In this document: piece by piece, positions 16,981 through 25,908 of the stretch | Layout: the number at the start of each line of letters is the position of its first letter | Numbering within the stretch: position 1 is the first letter of the stretch | Source: Jiulongibacter sediminis | Lineage (GTDB): Bacteria; Bacteroidota; Bacteroidia; Cytophagales; Spirosomataceae | Assembly (NCBI RefSeq): GCF_001306455.1 | Contig: NZ_LGTQ01000006.1 | Coordinates: forward strand, 248,001-312,000 | Direction of reading: 5' to 3' | Length of the DNA: 64,000 bases | Position numbers and translations under genes: made by a program | The notes under the pieces: generated by a model | Told to the model about the DNA's origin: nothing | Databases searched by the model: none | The model's input: only the letters and a program-made list of their open reading frames with translations

Positions 16981-17751
16981 ATGGAACAACTATTAACCAC
17001 TGCCGCTCTCACCAGTGTACTTACACTAACCCTGTTGGAGATTGTACTTGGAGTAGATAATATCATTTTCATCTCCATCATTTCAGGTAAGCTAGAGCAA
17101 GCTGATCAAAAGAAGGCCAGAAACCTGGGTCTGCTTTCGGCAATGGTTATCCGGGTTGGCCTTCTGTTGGTTCTGGGTTGGATTCTCGGTCTTGAAAAAG
17201 ACCTTTTTAACCTTCAGGATTTAGGACTGCCTTTTGATATGGGAATGAGTGGCAAGGATATGATCCTCCTTGGTGGAGGTGTTTTCCTTTTGTATAAGGC
17301 CACCTCTGAGATTCACCATAAGCTGGAAGGCAAAAATGACGACTTTGGACACGAAAAGGTAGCCCCTACCCTTTCAAGAGCTATTTTAGATATTACTGTG
17401 GTAAACATTATTTTCTCGGTTGACTCTATCATCACCGCTGTAGGAATGACCGATATTATTGCTGTAATGGCGGCATCCATTATTCTTTCTACCATCGCAA
17501 TGTTGCTGTTTGCAAAGAGTGTCGGCGACTTTGTGGAAGCCCACCCTACGGTTAAAATGCTTGCCCTTTCGTTTCTGGTGATGATTGGTACTCTGCTCGT
17601 AGCCGAAGCTTTCCACGTGCATGTGCCAAAGGGCTATGTGTATTTTGCGATGGCATTCTCATTCCTTGTAGAAACGCTGAATATCAGAATGCGTAAAAAC
17701 TCAGCCAAGCCTGTGGAGCTGAATAAACACGTGGTAGAAACCGCCGAGTAA
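16981..17751 (+). CDS. TerC family integral membrane protein
   Basis: A 256-residue polytopic protein with about seven membrane helices. The family motifs are LEIVLGVDNIIFISI (20-34) and the second inverted-repeat copy with NIIFSVDSIITAVGMT (around 140-155), each with the acidic residue in a membrane helix. TerC proteins are linked to tellurite resistance and, in other bacteria, to metallation of exported proteins by manganese export. No other ter genes are present. The acyltransferase gene starts 5 nt after the stop. Confidence 0.92.
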   Translation: MEQLLTTAALTSVLTLTLLEIVLGVDNIIFISIISGKLEQADQKKARNLGLLSAMVIRVGLLLVLGWILGLEKDLFNLQDLGLPFDMGMSGKDMILLGGGVFLLYKATSEIHHKLEGKNDDFGHEKVAPTLSRAILDITVVNIIFSVDSIITAVGMTDIIAVMAASIILSTIAMLLFAKSVGDFVEAHPTVKMLALSFLVMIGTLLVAEAFHVHVPKGYVYFAMAFSFLVETLNIRMRKNSAKPVELNKHVVETAE

Positions 17752-17756
17752 GGCTC

Positions 17757-18515
17757 ATGAAAAAAGCATTGAGCCTTATATTTACGCTCTATTGCGGCAT
17801 CATTTTTCTGGTGCCGTTTCTGGTACTTTTCCCATTCATTTTTATCTGTATTCAGTTTAAGCCGCTGCACCGGTTTGCTCATAGAATCATCCGGTTCTGG
17901 TCCTATATTTTCTTCTTTCTTACTGGTATGCCTATCAAAAGGATATTCCGGTTCAGGCCAGATAAGAAGAAGGCCTACGTTTTTGTGGCCAACCACTTTA
18001 CCTATCTTGATATTGCTGCAGGAATGAATATCGTTGATAATTACTTTGCCTATGTCGGCAAAAGTTCGGTTAAAAAAGCTCCTCTTTTCGGCTATATGTT
18101 TGCCAAGCTTCACATTCAGGTAGACCGTAGTGATAAATGGAGCCGTACTAAATCGTTGAAAAAAGGAATTGACACCGTGAAGAGCGGCCGCTCAGTTTTC
18201 ATTATGCCCGAAGGCGGAATAGTGGGTGAAAACCCTCCTCAAATGCATACGCCTCTCAAAGACGGCCCTTTTATCATGGCCATTGAGAATCAGGTGCCCA
18301 TAGTTCCGGTCACGTTTCTGAACTTCCATGAAATCAATAAACCTCTTGATCGTTTTAATTTTGGTATAAGACCAAAGGTTATTTTCAATGAAAAAATTGA
18401 AACTAAAGGAATGAAAAAAGAGGATATTGAACCTCTCAAAAGAAAAGTATATCAGATTATTCAGGGCGATCTTGACGCCTACTGGAACTATAAAAGCCTG
18501 CCTTACAGTTCTTAA
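17757..18515 (+). CDS. 1-Acyl-sn-glycerol-3-phosphate acyltransferase (PlsC family)
   Basis: A 252-residue membrane-bound acyltransferase. A hydrophobic N-terminus (about 6-32) is followed by the HX4D catalytic motif at H80-D85 (ANHFTYLDI) and the PEGG motif (MPEGGI) near 151-156, which binds the glycerol phosphate. It transfers an acyl chain to lysophosphatidate in phospholipid synthesis; other acceptors, for example ornithine lipids, are possible since the family is broad. It follows terC by 5 nt, suggesting cotranscription. Confidence 0.88.
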   Translation: MKKALSLIFTLYCGIIFLVPFLVLFPFIFICIQFKPLHRFAHRIIRFWSYIFFFLTGMPIKRIFRFRPDKKKAYVFVANHFTYLDIAAGMNIVDNYFAYVGKSSVKKAPLFGYMFAKLHIQVDRSDKWSRTKSLKKGIDTVKSGRSVFIMPEGGIVGENPPQMHTPLKDGPFIMAIENQVPIVPVTFLNFHEINKPLDRFNFGIRPKVIFNEKIETKGMKKEDIEPLKRKVYQIIQGDLDAYWNYKSLPYSS

Positions 18516-18605
18516 GCTCCAAGAGAATTATTTATTTTTAGCAGCTGAATTTCCGGCTTTCAGTGATTGTATCCTTTTTGCCCTGTTTTTTCGTATAGCT
18601 AACTG

Positions 18606-20336
18606 ATGAAGTTATTAAGTGCTTTATGTCTGTTTCTTCTTCTGGGGCTTTCAGAGATGAAAGCACAGGATCAGCAGAATATTGGCTTTGAAGACGGAAA
18701 CCTGTTAGGCTGGGAGTTTGAGCACGGCGAAGTTATTGATGACACAGCCGATATCACATTTCAAAACCTTACCCGGGGTTTTCTTCCCGGTAGGCTTGAA
18801 CTACTTGATCGGGACAGCCGCGGTGATCCGTCAATAACCGTTGAAAATATCAGACCGGTATTGCGTGGAAATTACTCCCTCAGAATAGGAAATACCCGCG
18901 AAGGTGGCACTTTTGATCGCATGAAAACCAAATTCAAGGTAGCAAGCTACGGGCTAATTTATGAGTTTTATCTTGCGGCTATACTTCATAACGATCGCAA
19001 TAATAATCATCCGGAAGGCGGCAAACCAGCCGTTTATCTAACCCTTCGTGATCAAAACGGAAATCGAATAGATTGCGGTTCTTTTGCAAAACAACTGGAC
19101 GGAACGCTGCCCGAAGGTTTTCTTCAGGAACGCGACTATATGTACCGAAACTGGTCAACTGGCTCTGTAAATCTGGATCCTTATGTAGGTCAAACACTCA
19201 CACTGGAGCTAACCGTACATGGCTGCACGGCTGACGGCCACCGCGGCTATGCTTATTTTGATTCCGAAATCAGAAAACTGGAATTAGATTTAGATTCTCC
19301 CTGCCCTGATGAGGACGGTTTCCTGTCGCTAAATGCACCTTTCGGATACGTGGGTTATAACTGGAATAATGGTCAACCCGGTCAAAACTTAAAAGTGTCT
19401 TTACCTGTGGATGACGAATTTGCAGTAAAGCTAACTCCCCATAATAACCTGAATCCCGGCTGTATGCCCGAGCTCCGGAAAGCAATCAAAGTTGCCTCAA
19501 AGGACACCACTATTTCTCAGACTTTATGTGGAGGCAAGGCCTTCCGAGTAGGTGATACCACTTTTACAACAACCGGAAGCTTTACGCACAAAATCAAATC
19601 ATCGACAGGCTGCGACAGTACATTTTTACTGAATTTGACTTTTACGGACCCCCTGGAGCGGTCGAGAACTATCAACCTTTGTAAGGGAGAAAAATACCTT
19701 TTGGGTGATCAGGAAATGGACTCAGAAGGTATTTTCAGGGTACGATACAATGGCAGTAACGGCTGTGACTCTATAGCTATACTTGAGGTCAATGTTGAAA
19801 ATATTGAGGTTAATGCAGAAACCAAACTCACCATACCTGAAGGAGAACCTATTCCTCTAAAAGCCGAGGTAGAAGCCGATGCTCCATATGTCATTACCTG
19901 GAGCCGTGGTGATACACTTATTTGTATCGACTGTGCATCTACCGAAGTTTTTGCCACCAATTCCGGTTCATATGATTTCAGACTCACGAGCCAATCTGGC
20001 ATTTGCAGGATTGAGAAAACTTTGGAAGTTAATGTCGTCCCCTGCGGAATTTACATTCCTACGGCTTTTTCACCCAATAGCGATGGCGTGAATGACTATT
20101 TCAATATCTATGGCAGCCCGTGTATAGAAAATGTCAACACCTTTTCCATCGCAAACCGTCTCGGTCAGGTTGTCTTCTCAAAGACTGATATTCCACACGC
20201 CGCTTTTGAAAAGCTTTGGGACGGCCGTTGGTTTGGAGAATTAGTTGCCTCCGGCGAATATTATTATCAAATGACTTATCAAAAGACGAGCGGACTTTCG
20301 GGCTCTCAAAACGGGAGCTTAACCATTATGAGGTAG
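18606..20336 (+). CDS. Large secreted protein with T9SS type B (gliding CTD) sorting domain
   Basis: A 576-residue protein with a signal peptide (1-20). The N-terminal region (about 25-215) looks like a beta-sandwich recognition domain (NIGFEDGNLLGWEFEHG start). Two short Cys-rich repeats follow (QTLCGGKAF and NLCKGEKYL, each with a GCDS motif), about 80 residues apart. The C-terminus (about 485-576) is the type B sorting domain: IYIPTAFSPNSDGVNDYFNI, NRLGQVVFSKTDI, LWDGRWFGELVASGEYYYQM. It is probably surface-attached or secreted; ligand unknown. Its stop is 3 nt from the stop of the convergent YdeI-like gene. Confidence 0.88.
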   Translation: MKLLSALCLFLLLGLSEMKAQDQQNIGFEDGNLLGWEFEHGEVIDDTADITFQNLTRGFLPGRLELLDRDSRGDPSITVENIRPVLRGNYSLRIGNTREGGTFDRMKTKFKVASYGLIYEFYLAAILHNDRNNNHPEGGKPAVYLTLRDQNGNRIDCGSFAKQLDGTLPEGFLQERDYMYRNWSTGSVNLDPYVGQTLTLELTVHGCTADGHRGYAYFDSEIRKLELDLDSPCPDEDGFLSLNAPFGYVGYNWNNGQPGQNLKVSLPVDDEFAVKLTPHNNLNPGCMPELRKAIKVASKDTTISQTLCGGKAFRVGDTTFTTTGSFTHKIKSSTGCDSTFLLNLTFTDPLERSRTINLCKGEKYLLGDQEMDSEGIFRVRYNGSNGCDSIAILEVNVENIEVNAETKLTIPEGEPIPLKAEVEADAPYVITWSRGDTLICIDCASTEVFATNSGSYDFRLTSQSGICRIEKTLEVNVVPCGIYIPTAFSPNSDGVNDYFNIYGSPCIENVNTFSIANRLGQVVFSKTDIPHAAFEKLWDGRWFGELVASGEYYYQMTYQKTSGLSGSQNGSLTIMR

Positions 20337-20339
20337 GCC

Positions 20340-20843
20340 TTATTTCTTCTTAAAGTGCCTGATCATTTGACCATAATCCATCTCATGGCTCAGGCCGAAG
20401 ATGGCTTGAGAAATTCGTTTAGTCTTAGTTTCGATGGTTTTAGCAGATTCTATCCAGTTTGAAAAGTACCTTCGGTGACCTTCTGTCAAAGTCCCAAAAA
20501 ACTCCTGTGCTTTTGGTGCGTCTTCCAGACAGGCGGCAAAATCTTCAGAGAGCTCAAATTTAGTTTCATCAAGCTCCAGCTTCACTTTGACTTTGTAACC
20601 GTGCTCTTTCTTTAGTTTTCTTCGAAGATCAGCCTTTAATGGCAAAATGAAGTTTCCCTCCCCGATCGGTATCAAGGCAAGTTGTTTTATTTTCACCTGA
20701 TCTATTTGTCCTTTGACTCTGAAAGAGGTTTTAGTGTCCGGTTTTAATTGCTGAGCAATAGCCTGTTCAATTTCCAGAAAAGTCCAGCCGGTTTTTTCAC
20801 CCATCTTTCCATATTTCTGCATTTCTAGTTCTTGCTCTACCAT
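20340..20843 (-). CDS. YdeI/OmdA family protein with DUF1905
   Basis: A 167-residue protein. The first ~100 residues form a DUF1905 beta-barrel-like domain (FRVKGQIDQVKIKQLALIPI, with LKADLRRKLKKEHGYKVKVK further on). The last ~50 match the OmdA/YdeI helical domain (LEDAPKAQEFFGTLTEGHRR in part, then SNWIESAKTIETKTKRISQA). Members have been linked to bacteriocin or peptide protection, but the mechanism is unclear. It is cytoplasmic, with no signal peptide. Confidence 0.85.
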   Translation of the reverse strand: MVEQELEMQKYGKMGEKTGWTFLEIEQAIAQQLKPDTKTSFRVKGQIDQVKIKQLALIPIGEGNFILPLKADLRRKLKKEHGYKVKVKLELDETKFELSEDFAACLEDAPKAQEFFGTLTEGHRRYFSNWIESAKTIETKTKRISQAIFGLSHEMDYGQMIRHFKKK

Positions 20844-20901
20844 AGTTTTTTATCGATTGAGAATTGAGGTTGAAATTACTATTTTCTTCTTCACGAAATG
20901 C

Positions 20902-20937
20902 AAAGAGCCCCTGAAAGCAAACTTCCAGACGCTCTTT
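20902..20937 (-). terminator. Possible terminator hairpin downstream of the ThuA pair
   Basis: On the minus strand, a 7-bp outer stem (AAAGAGC/GCTCTTT) is extended by about six more pairs after a small internal loop. It is placed 16 nt after the stop at 20953. No long U tract follows, so it may act as a terminator only weakly. Confidence 0.4.
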
Positions 20938-20952
20938 TGAAAATAGTCTTTT

Positions 20953-21723
20953 TTACTTCTTCAATCCCTTCCCTGTCGCGGCCCAATAAATTCCACCATA
21001 AAGGTGATCAAGGTAAGCCTGATCTTTGTAGATATCATCTTTATGACCAAGTCCCGTATAAAAAGCCCGACCTCCATCGTATTCGTGATACCAAGCAATC
21101 GGGTGGAAATCTCCCATTCCTTCGGTCGTACTTCCGTCTCTGAGTTTTCTTGAAGGGTCATAGGTACTTTCGTCCACTTTGATCAGATAGTTTAAATCAT
21201 CTGCCAGAGCAGGCTGACGATATTGGTACCATTCATCAGTCCATATCTGACGATCGGCCCAGCGTTCCATCCCCGGGAAACTCCTGTCCATAATGTCTAA
21301 CATAGCTGTTTGCTCACGTGGATGGGTTCTGAACATCATACCCAGCATTTTGGTATACCACTCCCAGTCGTACTCGGTATCGGCTGCTGAATGAACACCT
21401 ACCCAGCCGCCGCCATTTTGAATATATTTTTCAAAAGCAGCTTGCTGTTCATCATTGAGGATGTCACCTGTGGTATTCAGGAAAATAACCACGTCATAAT
21501 TCTTCAACCTTTCTTCATTAAAAACTGAAGCATTTTCCTGCCAATCTACACTGAAAGTATGTCTGGCCGCCAGGCCCTGAACGGCATCTACTCCCGAATG
21601 TATGCTGTAATGATACCAGCCCATCGTTTTGGTAAACAAAAGGGCTCTGAATTGCCCGCCATGCTGTGCTTGAGTGGCAAAAGCAATTGAAACCAAACAA
21701 AAGAGTGTTATTAATTTTTTCAT
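20953..21723 (-). CDS. Exported ThuA-like (glutamine-amidotransferase-fold) protein, copy 2
   Basis: A 256-residue protein: signal peptide 1-19, then a ThuA domain through to the C-terminus. Visible marks are RALLFTKTMGWYHYSIHSGV (26-45), YDVVIFLNTTGDILNDEQQA (75-94), NGGGWVGVHSAADTEYDWEW (103-122), and HPIAWYHEYDGGRAFYTGLG (207-226). In Sinorhizobium, ThuA works with the dehydrogenase ThuB on trehalose or palatinose derivatives; here the periplasmic location differs. It follows a close paralogue by 12 nt, a clear tandem duplication, and lies near two exported Gfo/Idh/MocA dehydrogenases. Confidence 0.9.
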   Translation of the reverse strand: MKKLITLFCLVSIAFATQAQHGGQFRALLFTKTMGWYHYSIHSGVDAVQGLAARHTFSVDWQENASVFNEERLKNYDVVIFLNTTGDILNDEQQAAFEKYIQNGGGWVGVHSAADTEYDWEWYTKMLGMMFRTHPREQTAMLDIMDRSFPGMERWADRQIWTDEWYQYRQPALADDLNYLIKVDESTYDPSRKLRDGSTTEGMGDFHPIAWYHEYDGGRAFYTGLGHKDDIYKDQAYLDHLYGGIYWAATGKGLKK

Positions 21724-21735
21724 CGTTCTGTCTGT

Positions 21736-22500
21736 TTATTTGATACCGTTACCCGTAGCAGCCCAATAGATACCGCCGTACAAATGATCAAGGAAAGTCT
21801 GATCCGAGAAAACGCCCGAAATATGTCCTAGCCCGGTATAGAACGCTCGTCCTCCATCATATTCGTGATACCAGCTGATCGGGTGGAAATCTCCCATTCC
21901 TACGCCTTCATTATCACCCCATTTGGCATACGGCTCGTAGCTGCTTTCATCCACAGAAACCAAATAGTGAAGGTCTTTTGCCAAAGCTGGTTTCTGATAC
22001 TCATACCATTCATCTGTCCAGAGTAGTGTTTTCGGGAAACGACCCATGCCCGGGAAATTACTATCCTCTACTTTGAGATAGGCCGTTTGCTGGCGTGGGT
22101 GAATTTTGAACATCATACCTACCATTTTGGTATACCATTCCCATTCGTACTCGGTATCAGCCGCCGCGTGAATGCCTACCCAGCCGCCGCCGTTTTGAAC
22201 GTAACGCTCAAAAGCCGCCTGCTCTTCATCATTAAGTACATCGCCGGTAGTGCTGAGAAAAATAACCACATCATAGTTTTTCAATCCCTCATCGGAGAAA
22301 ACGCGGGTCATTTCATGCCAATCCAACTGCATTGAGTGTCTTCTGCAAAGCTCCTGGATGGCCGTTACTCCTTCTTTGATAGACTCATGGTGGAAACCAG
22401 CAGTTTTGGAAAAAAGCAAGGCTTTCAGGTTTCCTTCTTGTGCGTTCGCCGTAAAAGCCATGAATGCCAAAAGCACCACAGCCAATAATTTATTCTTCAT
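21736..22500 (-). CDS. Exported ThuA-like protein, copy 1
   Basis: A 254-residue paralogue of the downstream gene, starting MKNKLLAVVLLAFMAFTANA (signal peptide). An upstream in-frame start at 22608 would add a leader that is not signal-like and would overlap the Nudix stop, so 22500 is preferred. Shared blocks are YDVVIFLSTTGDVLNDEEQA, NGGGWVGIHAAADTEYEWEW, and HPISWYHEYDGGRAFYTGLG. The domain belongs to the class I glutamine-amidotransferase-like fold, but no catalytic Cys equivalent is evident. Its substrate is probably an oxidised sugar; that is inference from the neighbourhood. Confidence 0.9.
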   Translation of the reverse strand: MKNKLLAVVLLAFMAFTANAQEGNLKALLFSKTAGFHHESIKEGVTAIQELCRRHSMQLDWHEMTRVFSDEGLKNYDVVIFLSTTGDVLNDEEQAAFERYVQNGGGWVGIHAAADTEYEWEWYTKMVGMMFKIHPRQQTAYLKVEDSNFPGMGRFPKTLLWTDEWYEYQKPALAKDLHYLVSVDESSYEPYAKWGDNEGVGMGDFHPISWYHEYDGGRAFYTGLGHISGVFSDQTFLDHLYGGIYWAATGNGIK

Positions 22501-22598
22501 TTCAATAGGACAATTAAGGTTTTTTAAAACCCTCGAATTAATCCAAAATGTAAGAAAATGCCTAATCAAAGTAGATGAATAGAAAGTGTTTGTGGCTC

Positions 22599-23033
22599 TT
22601 ACAGCCAAACCTGCTCTATTTCACCGATATGCCGCTCCTTTAGCAAACCAGCCTTCCAGTTCTTTATTTCTTTGCTTACAGCGGGGTACATATTTATCTC
22701 CTCAAGTTTTTCAAGAGGAAGCCAAACGGCCTCCAGAGCGGTAGTTTCCTTAGGGTTTAAAACGGGGATTCCAGAAACAATCTGAGCCTCATAGAGTACA
22801 TGAAGCGTATCCCCTTTTTCATTATGAACCTCCGCTATGAGGGCAGAGTCTTCCGCAATTCTGGTTTTTATCTGCAGCTCTTCATCCAGTTCGCGAGCCA
22901 AAGCAGCTCTCATTTCTTCACCAAATTCAAGATTACCTCCTGGTAAATTATACAAGTCTTGCCCTCCGTAATGATATCTCATGGTAAGGAGATTATGATC
23001 TTGAATCAGTATCGCGGCTACCCTAACTTTCAT
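22599..23033 (-). CDS. Nudix hydrolase
   Basis: A 144-residue single-domain Nudix protein. The Nudix box GX5EX7REUXEE is complete in GGNLEFGEEMRAALARELDE followed by EL (about residues 31-52), binding the divalent metal for hydrolysis of a nucleoside diphosphate linked to another group. The substrate cannot be told from sequence; the domain start VRVAAILIQDHNLLTMRYHY is typical of ADP-ribose or nucleotide-sugar types. It is separated by 98 nt from the ThuA pair. Confidence 0.88.
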   Translation of the reverse strand: MKVRVAAILIQDHNLLTMRYHYGGQDLYNLPGGNLEFGEEMRAALARELDEELQIKTRIAEDSALIAEVHNEKGDTLHVLYEAQIVSGIPVLNPKETTALEAVWLPLEKLEEINMYPAVSKEIKNWKAGLLKERHIGEIEQVWL

Positions 23034-23254
23034 TGATTAATTCTTTTTTGTGTTAAACAAAGCCTTAATCGGCCTCAAACACTGTGGCCTTATTGACGAA
23101 ACCAATTTAGCTGGGTGTTTCGGAAAATTTTGAGAAAAGTCAATTTTTATCGGTCAATACTTACTTTTTGTCTATCCGACCTAAAAAATTCAACCGATTG
23201 CAATTGCTCTGCAAGCTCATTTGGCTAATTTAAGGCGTTTATTCAACCCTATAT

Positions 23255-24454
23255 ATGAAATTTATTTTAACCCTGACTTTTGGCTGTCTTCTCAATTTGG
23301 CTGGTCAAGGTCAAAAACTCGCAGAATTCTCAGTACCACCGCACGAGGCGGTCGGCCCCTTGATAGTCACTGCTGATCTCAGTAAAATTCCTGCTGACCT
23401 CCATCAAATTTCCCTCGTAAAAAAAGACAGTCGGGAGCCTGTTGCCTTTCAACTTTCAGGTCAAAAAATTGTTTGGAAGATATCAGAAAAGGAGGCCTCT
23501 CAATATTTGGAGTATGAAATTCATCATGCTTTACAAAAGGCCATCAAAAATGACCTGCACGTCAAAAAAGAAGAAGGTCAACTGGCCATTTATCAAAATG
23601 ACACCAAGCTGCTTGGGTACCAAATGGATATCAAGGATGTGCCTGCCGGAGTAAATCCGGCTTTTGCCCGAAGTGGATTTATTCACCCCTTAAACACCCC
23701 ATCAGGTAAACGACTAACCCGTATTCAGCCCAAAGATCACTATCATCATTATGGCCTTTGGAACCCCTGGACTCATGTGGAATATGAAGGCGATACTCTC
23801 GATTTCTGGAATCTCAATAAAGAAGAAGGCACCGTTCGCTTTGCAAAGCTCATTTACGAGACTACGGGCTCGGTTTTTTCAGAGTATGAGGTACTACAAG
23901 AACATGTGGTCTTGCATGGGGACAAAAAAGAAGTTGCGTTGAACGAAACCCAAACTGTTCGCCTGTACCCCTTGAATGACCATAGCTATATCGCTGATTT
24001 CACTATCACTTATAACTGTGCAACTGAAAGTCCCTTTAAAATTCTGGAATATCGCTATGCGGGTTTCGGCTGGAGAACCACCGAAGAATGGGACAACCAA
24101 AACAGTACGGTATTAAGCTCTGAAGGTAAAACCCGAAAAGATGCCGATGGCACTACGGCCAGATGGTGTATCGTTCAGGGTAAGCTCGGCACCGGAAACG
24201 GAGGAGCGATAATGCTCTCTCACCCTCAAAACTATAATCACCCGGAGCCTCTGAGAATCTGGCCTGAAAATCAGTATGGCCGAGGGGATATGTTTGCCAA
24301 TTTTGCCCCTACAAAAACGAAGGATTGGACAGTAGAGCCAGGAAAAAATTATACCTTACGCTATCAGATGCTCGTTTTTGACGGCGAAATGACGGCAAGT
24401 CAGGCTGAAGCCGCCTGGCAGCAATTTGCAAAACCTATTGAAATAAAATTATAA
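23255..24454 (+). CDS. Exported DUF6807 (PmoA-like) protein, second copy
   Basis: A 399-residue protein, longer than the homologue at 15919. It has a signal peptide (1-20, LAGQGQ end) and an N-terminal beta domain (about 25-120). The DUF6807 core follows, with LTRIQPKDHYHHYGLWNPWT (around 153-172), DFWNLNKEEGTVRFAKL, FGWRTTEEWDNQNSTVLSSE, and the C-terminal GRGDMFANFAPTKTKDWTVE. The His/Trp-rich centre may bind a sugar or metal; the activity is not known. It leads a plus-strand unit with two Gfo/Idh/MocA genes and a cupin gene; the next gene begins 14 nt later. Confidence 0.87.
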   Translation: MKFILTLTFGCLLNLAGQGQKLAEFSVPPHEAVGPLIVTADLSKIPADLHQISLVKKDSREPVAFQLSGQKIVWKISEKEASQYLEYEIHHALQKAIKNDLHVKKEEGQLAIYQNDTKLLGYQMDIKDVPAGVNPAFARSGFIHPLNTPSGKRLTRIQPKDHYHHYGLWNPWTHVEYEGDTLDFWNLNKEEGTVRFAKLIYETTGSVFSEYEVLQEHVVLHGDKKEVALNETQTVRLYPLNDHSYIADFTITYNCATESPFKILEYRYAGFGWRTTEEWDNQNSTVLSSEGKTRKDADGTTARWCIVQGKLGTGNGGAIMLSHPQNYNHPEPLRIWPENQYGRGDMFANFAPTKTKDWTVEPGKNYTLRYQMLVFDGEMTASQAEAAWQQFAKPIEIKL

Positions 24455-24468
24455 ACAACCTCCTTGAA

Positions 24469-25851
24469 ATGAAATCATCAAAAATCAACCGCAGAAAGTT
24501 TGTGGGCAATACCCTGAAAACCACCGCTGCGGCTTTTGCGATTCCGACGATTGTACCATCAACAGTTTTCGGCAAAAGTGCCCCTTCCAATAAAATTCAG
24601 ATCGGCCAGATCGGCTGCGGCCGTATTGCCAGAGGCCATGACATGCCAGGAACCATGCAGCATGATGTGGCTCGCCTGATTTCTGTATGTGATCTGGACC
24701 GTAACCGTACAGTAGACGGTAAAAAACTGGTAGAAGATTATTACAAAAAGAAAGGCACTTCTGTAGATGTCAGCATGTATGACGACTACAAAGAAATGCT
24801 AATGAACAAAGACCTGGACGCCGTGATTATCAGTACTCCTGACCACTGGCATTCTCAGCCAGCCATTGAGGCCGCTCTTGCCGGAAAGCACGTCTATCTG
24901 CAAAAACCAACCTCTCTTACCGTGGCTGAAGGTCGCCAGTTAAGTGATATTGTTCATCGAACAGGCAAAATTTTACAGGTAGGTACCCAGCAACGTTCTT
25001 CACCTCAATTCCGCTATGCGGCTGAGTTAGTAAGAAATGGACGTATAGGCAAAATACATACGGTAAAAGTTGGTTTACCAGGAGACCCGGGTGGTCCGTT
25101 AGCTGAGGAGCAACCAATACCGGCCGGTTTTAATTATGATATGTGGCTTGGCTCTACCCCTGAAATCCCATATTCTGAAATGCTCGTACACCCTCAAAAA
25201 GGATACGGAAGACCGGGCTGGCTAAGAAAACGCCAGTTTGGAGCTGGAATGATCACCGGATGGGGGCAACACCATTTTGACTCCGCCGCCTGGGGAATGG
25301 ACACCGAATATACGGGCCCGATCTCCGTGGAGGCTGTCGCTGAATTCCCGAAATCAGGAAGCTGGGATGTACATGGCGATTTCATGGTTAAAGCAGAATA
25401 TGCAAACGGAATCACGATGCTTACCAGCGGTGGCTTCCCCAACGGTATCCGATATGAAGGGGAAGACGGCTGGATTTTCGTAACCCGTGGAGCCTATAGA
25501 GCCACAGCTTCTGACCCGATTCCGGAAAACAACGGTGTAAAATCTCTGGATGCCAGCGACCCGAAAATTCTGGATTCGGTGATCGGTAAAGACGAAATTC
25601 ACCTGTACGAATCAAATGAACAACATGGCAACTGGCTGGATTGTATTCAATCAGGCAAGCAGCCAATTTCACCAGTTGAAATCGGTCATAGAGCCTGCAC
25701 AGTTTGTCTGATCAGCGATATTGCGATGCAACTGCCGAGAAAACTGAACTGGGATCCTTCAAAAGAGCGATTCGTTAACGACGACGAGGCCAACAGCATG
25801 CTGAGCCGTCCGCAACGTTACCCATATGGTACTAATTTTATCAAATACTAA
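24469..25851 (+). CDS. Exported Gfo/Idh/MocA family dehydrogenase with Tat-type signal
   Basis: A 460-residue NAD(P)-dependent sugar dehydrogenase family protein. The N-terminus has a twin-arginine motif (INRRKFVG, 6-13) and a hydrophobic stretch ending TVFG, consistent with Tat export with the cofactor bound. The Rossmann start is IQIGQIGCGRIARGHDMPG (43-61), and the EKP-like motif is present as LQKPTSL (144-150). The C-terminal domain includes GAGMITGWGQHHFDSAAWGM with catalytic-type His residues. Members oxidise sugars, often at C3, or act in hydride cycling. Its place beside DUF6807 and ThuA genes supports a carbohydrate role; the exact substrate is unknown. Confidence 0.9.
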   Translation: MKSSKINRRKFVGNTLKTTAAAFAIPTIVPSTVFGKSAPSNKIQIGQIGCGRIARGHDMPGTMQHDVARLISVCDLDRNRTVDGKKLVEDYYKKKGTSVDVSMYDDYKEMLMNKDLDAVIISTPDHWHSQPAIEAALAGKHVYLQKPTSLTVAEGRQLSDIVHRTGKILQVGTQQRSSPQFRYAAELVRNGRIGKIHTVKVGLPGDPGGPLAEEQPIPAGFNYDMWLGSTPEIPYSEMLVHPQKGYGRPGWLRKRQFGAGMITGWGQHHFDSAAWGMDTEYTGPISVEAVAEFPKSGSWDVHGDFMVKAEYANGITMLTSGGFPNGIRYEGEDGWIFVTRGAYRATASDPIPENNGVKSLDASDPKILDSVIGKDEIHLYESNEQHGNWLDCIQSGKQPISPVEIGHRACTVCLISDIAMQLPRKLNWDPSKERFVNDDEANSMLSRPQRYPYGTNFIKY

Positions 25852-25866
25852 CCTTTAATATTTCAC

Positions 25867-25896
25867 TGCACGGGCCCTAAAAGCCCGTGCATTTTT
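25867..25896 (+). terminator. Rho-independent terminator between the two Gfo/Idh/MocA genes
   Basis: A perfect 9-bp GC-rich stem (TGCACGGGC/GCCCGTGCA, arms 25867-25875 and 25883-25891) with a 7-nt loop, then five Ts. It lies just 12 nt before the next start codon, so it may attenuate rather than separate the two genes. Confidence 0.85.
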
Positions 25897-25908
25897 GCTT
25901 TAAAACCT

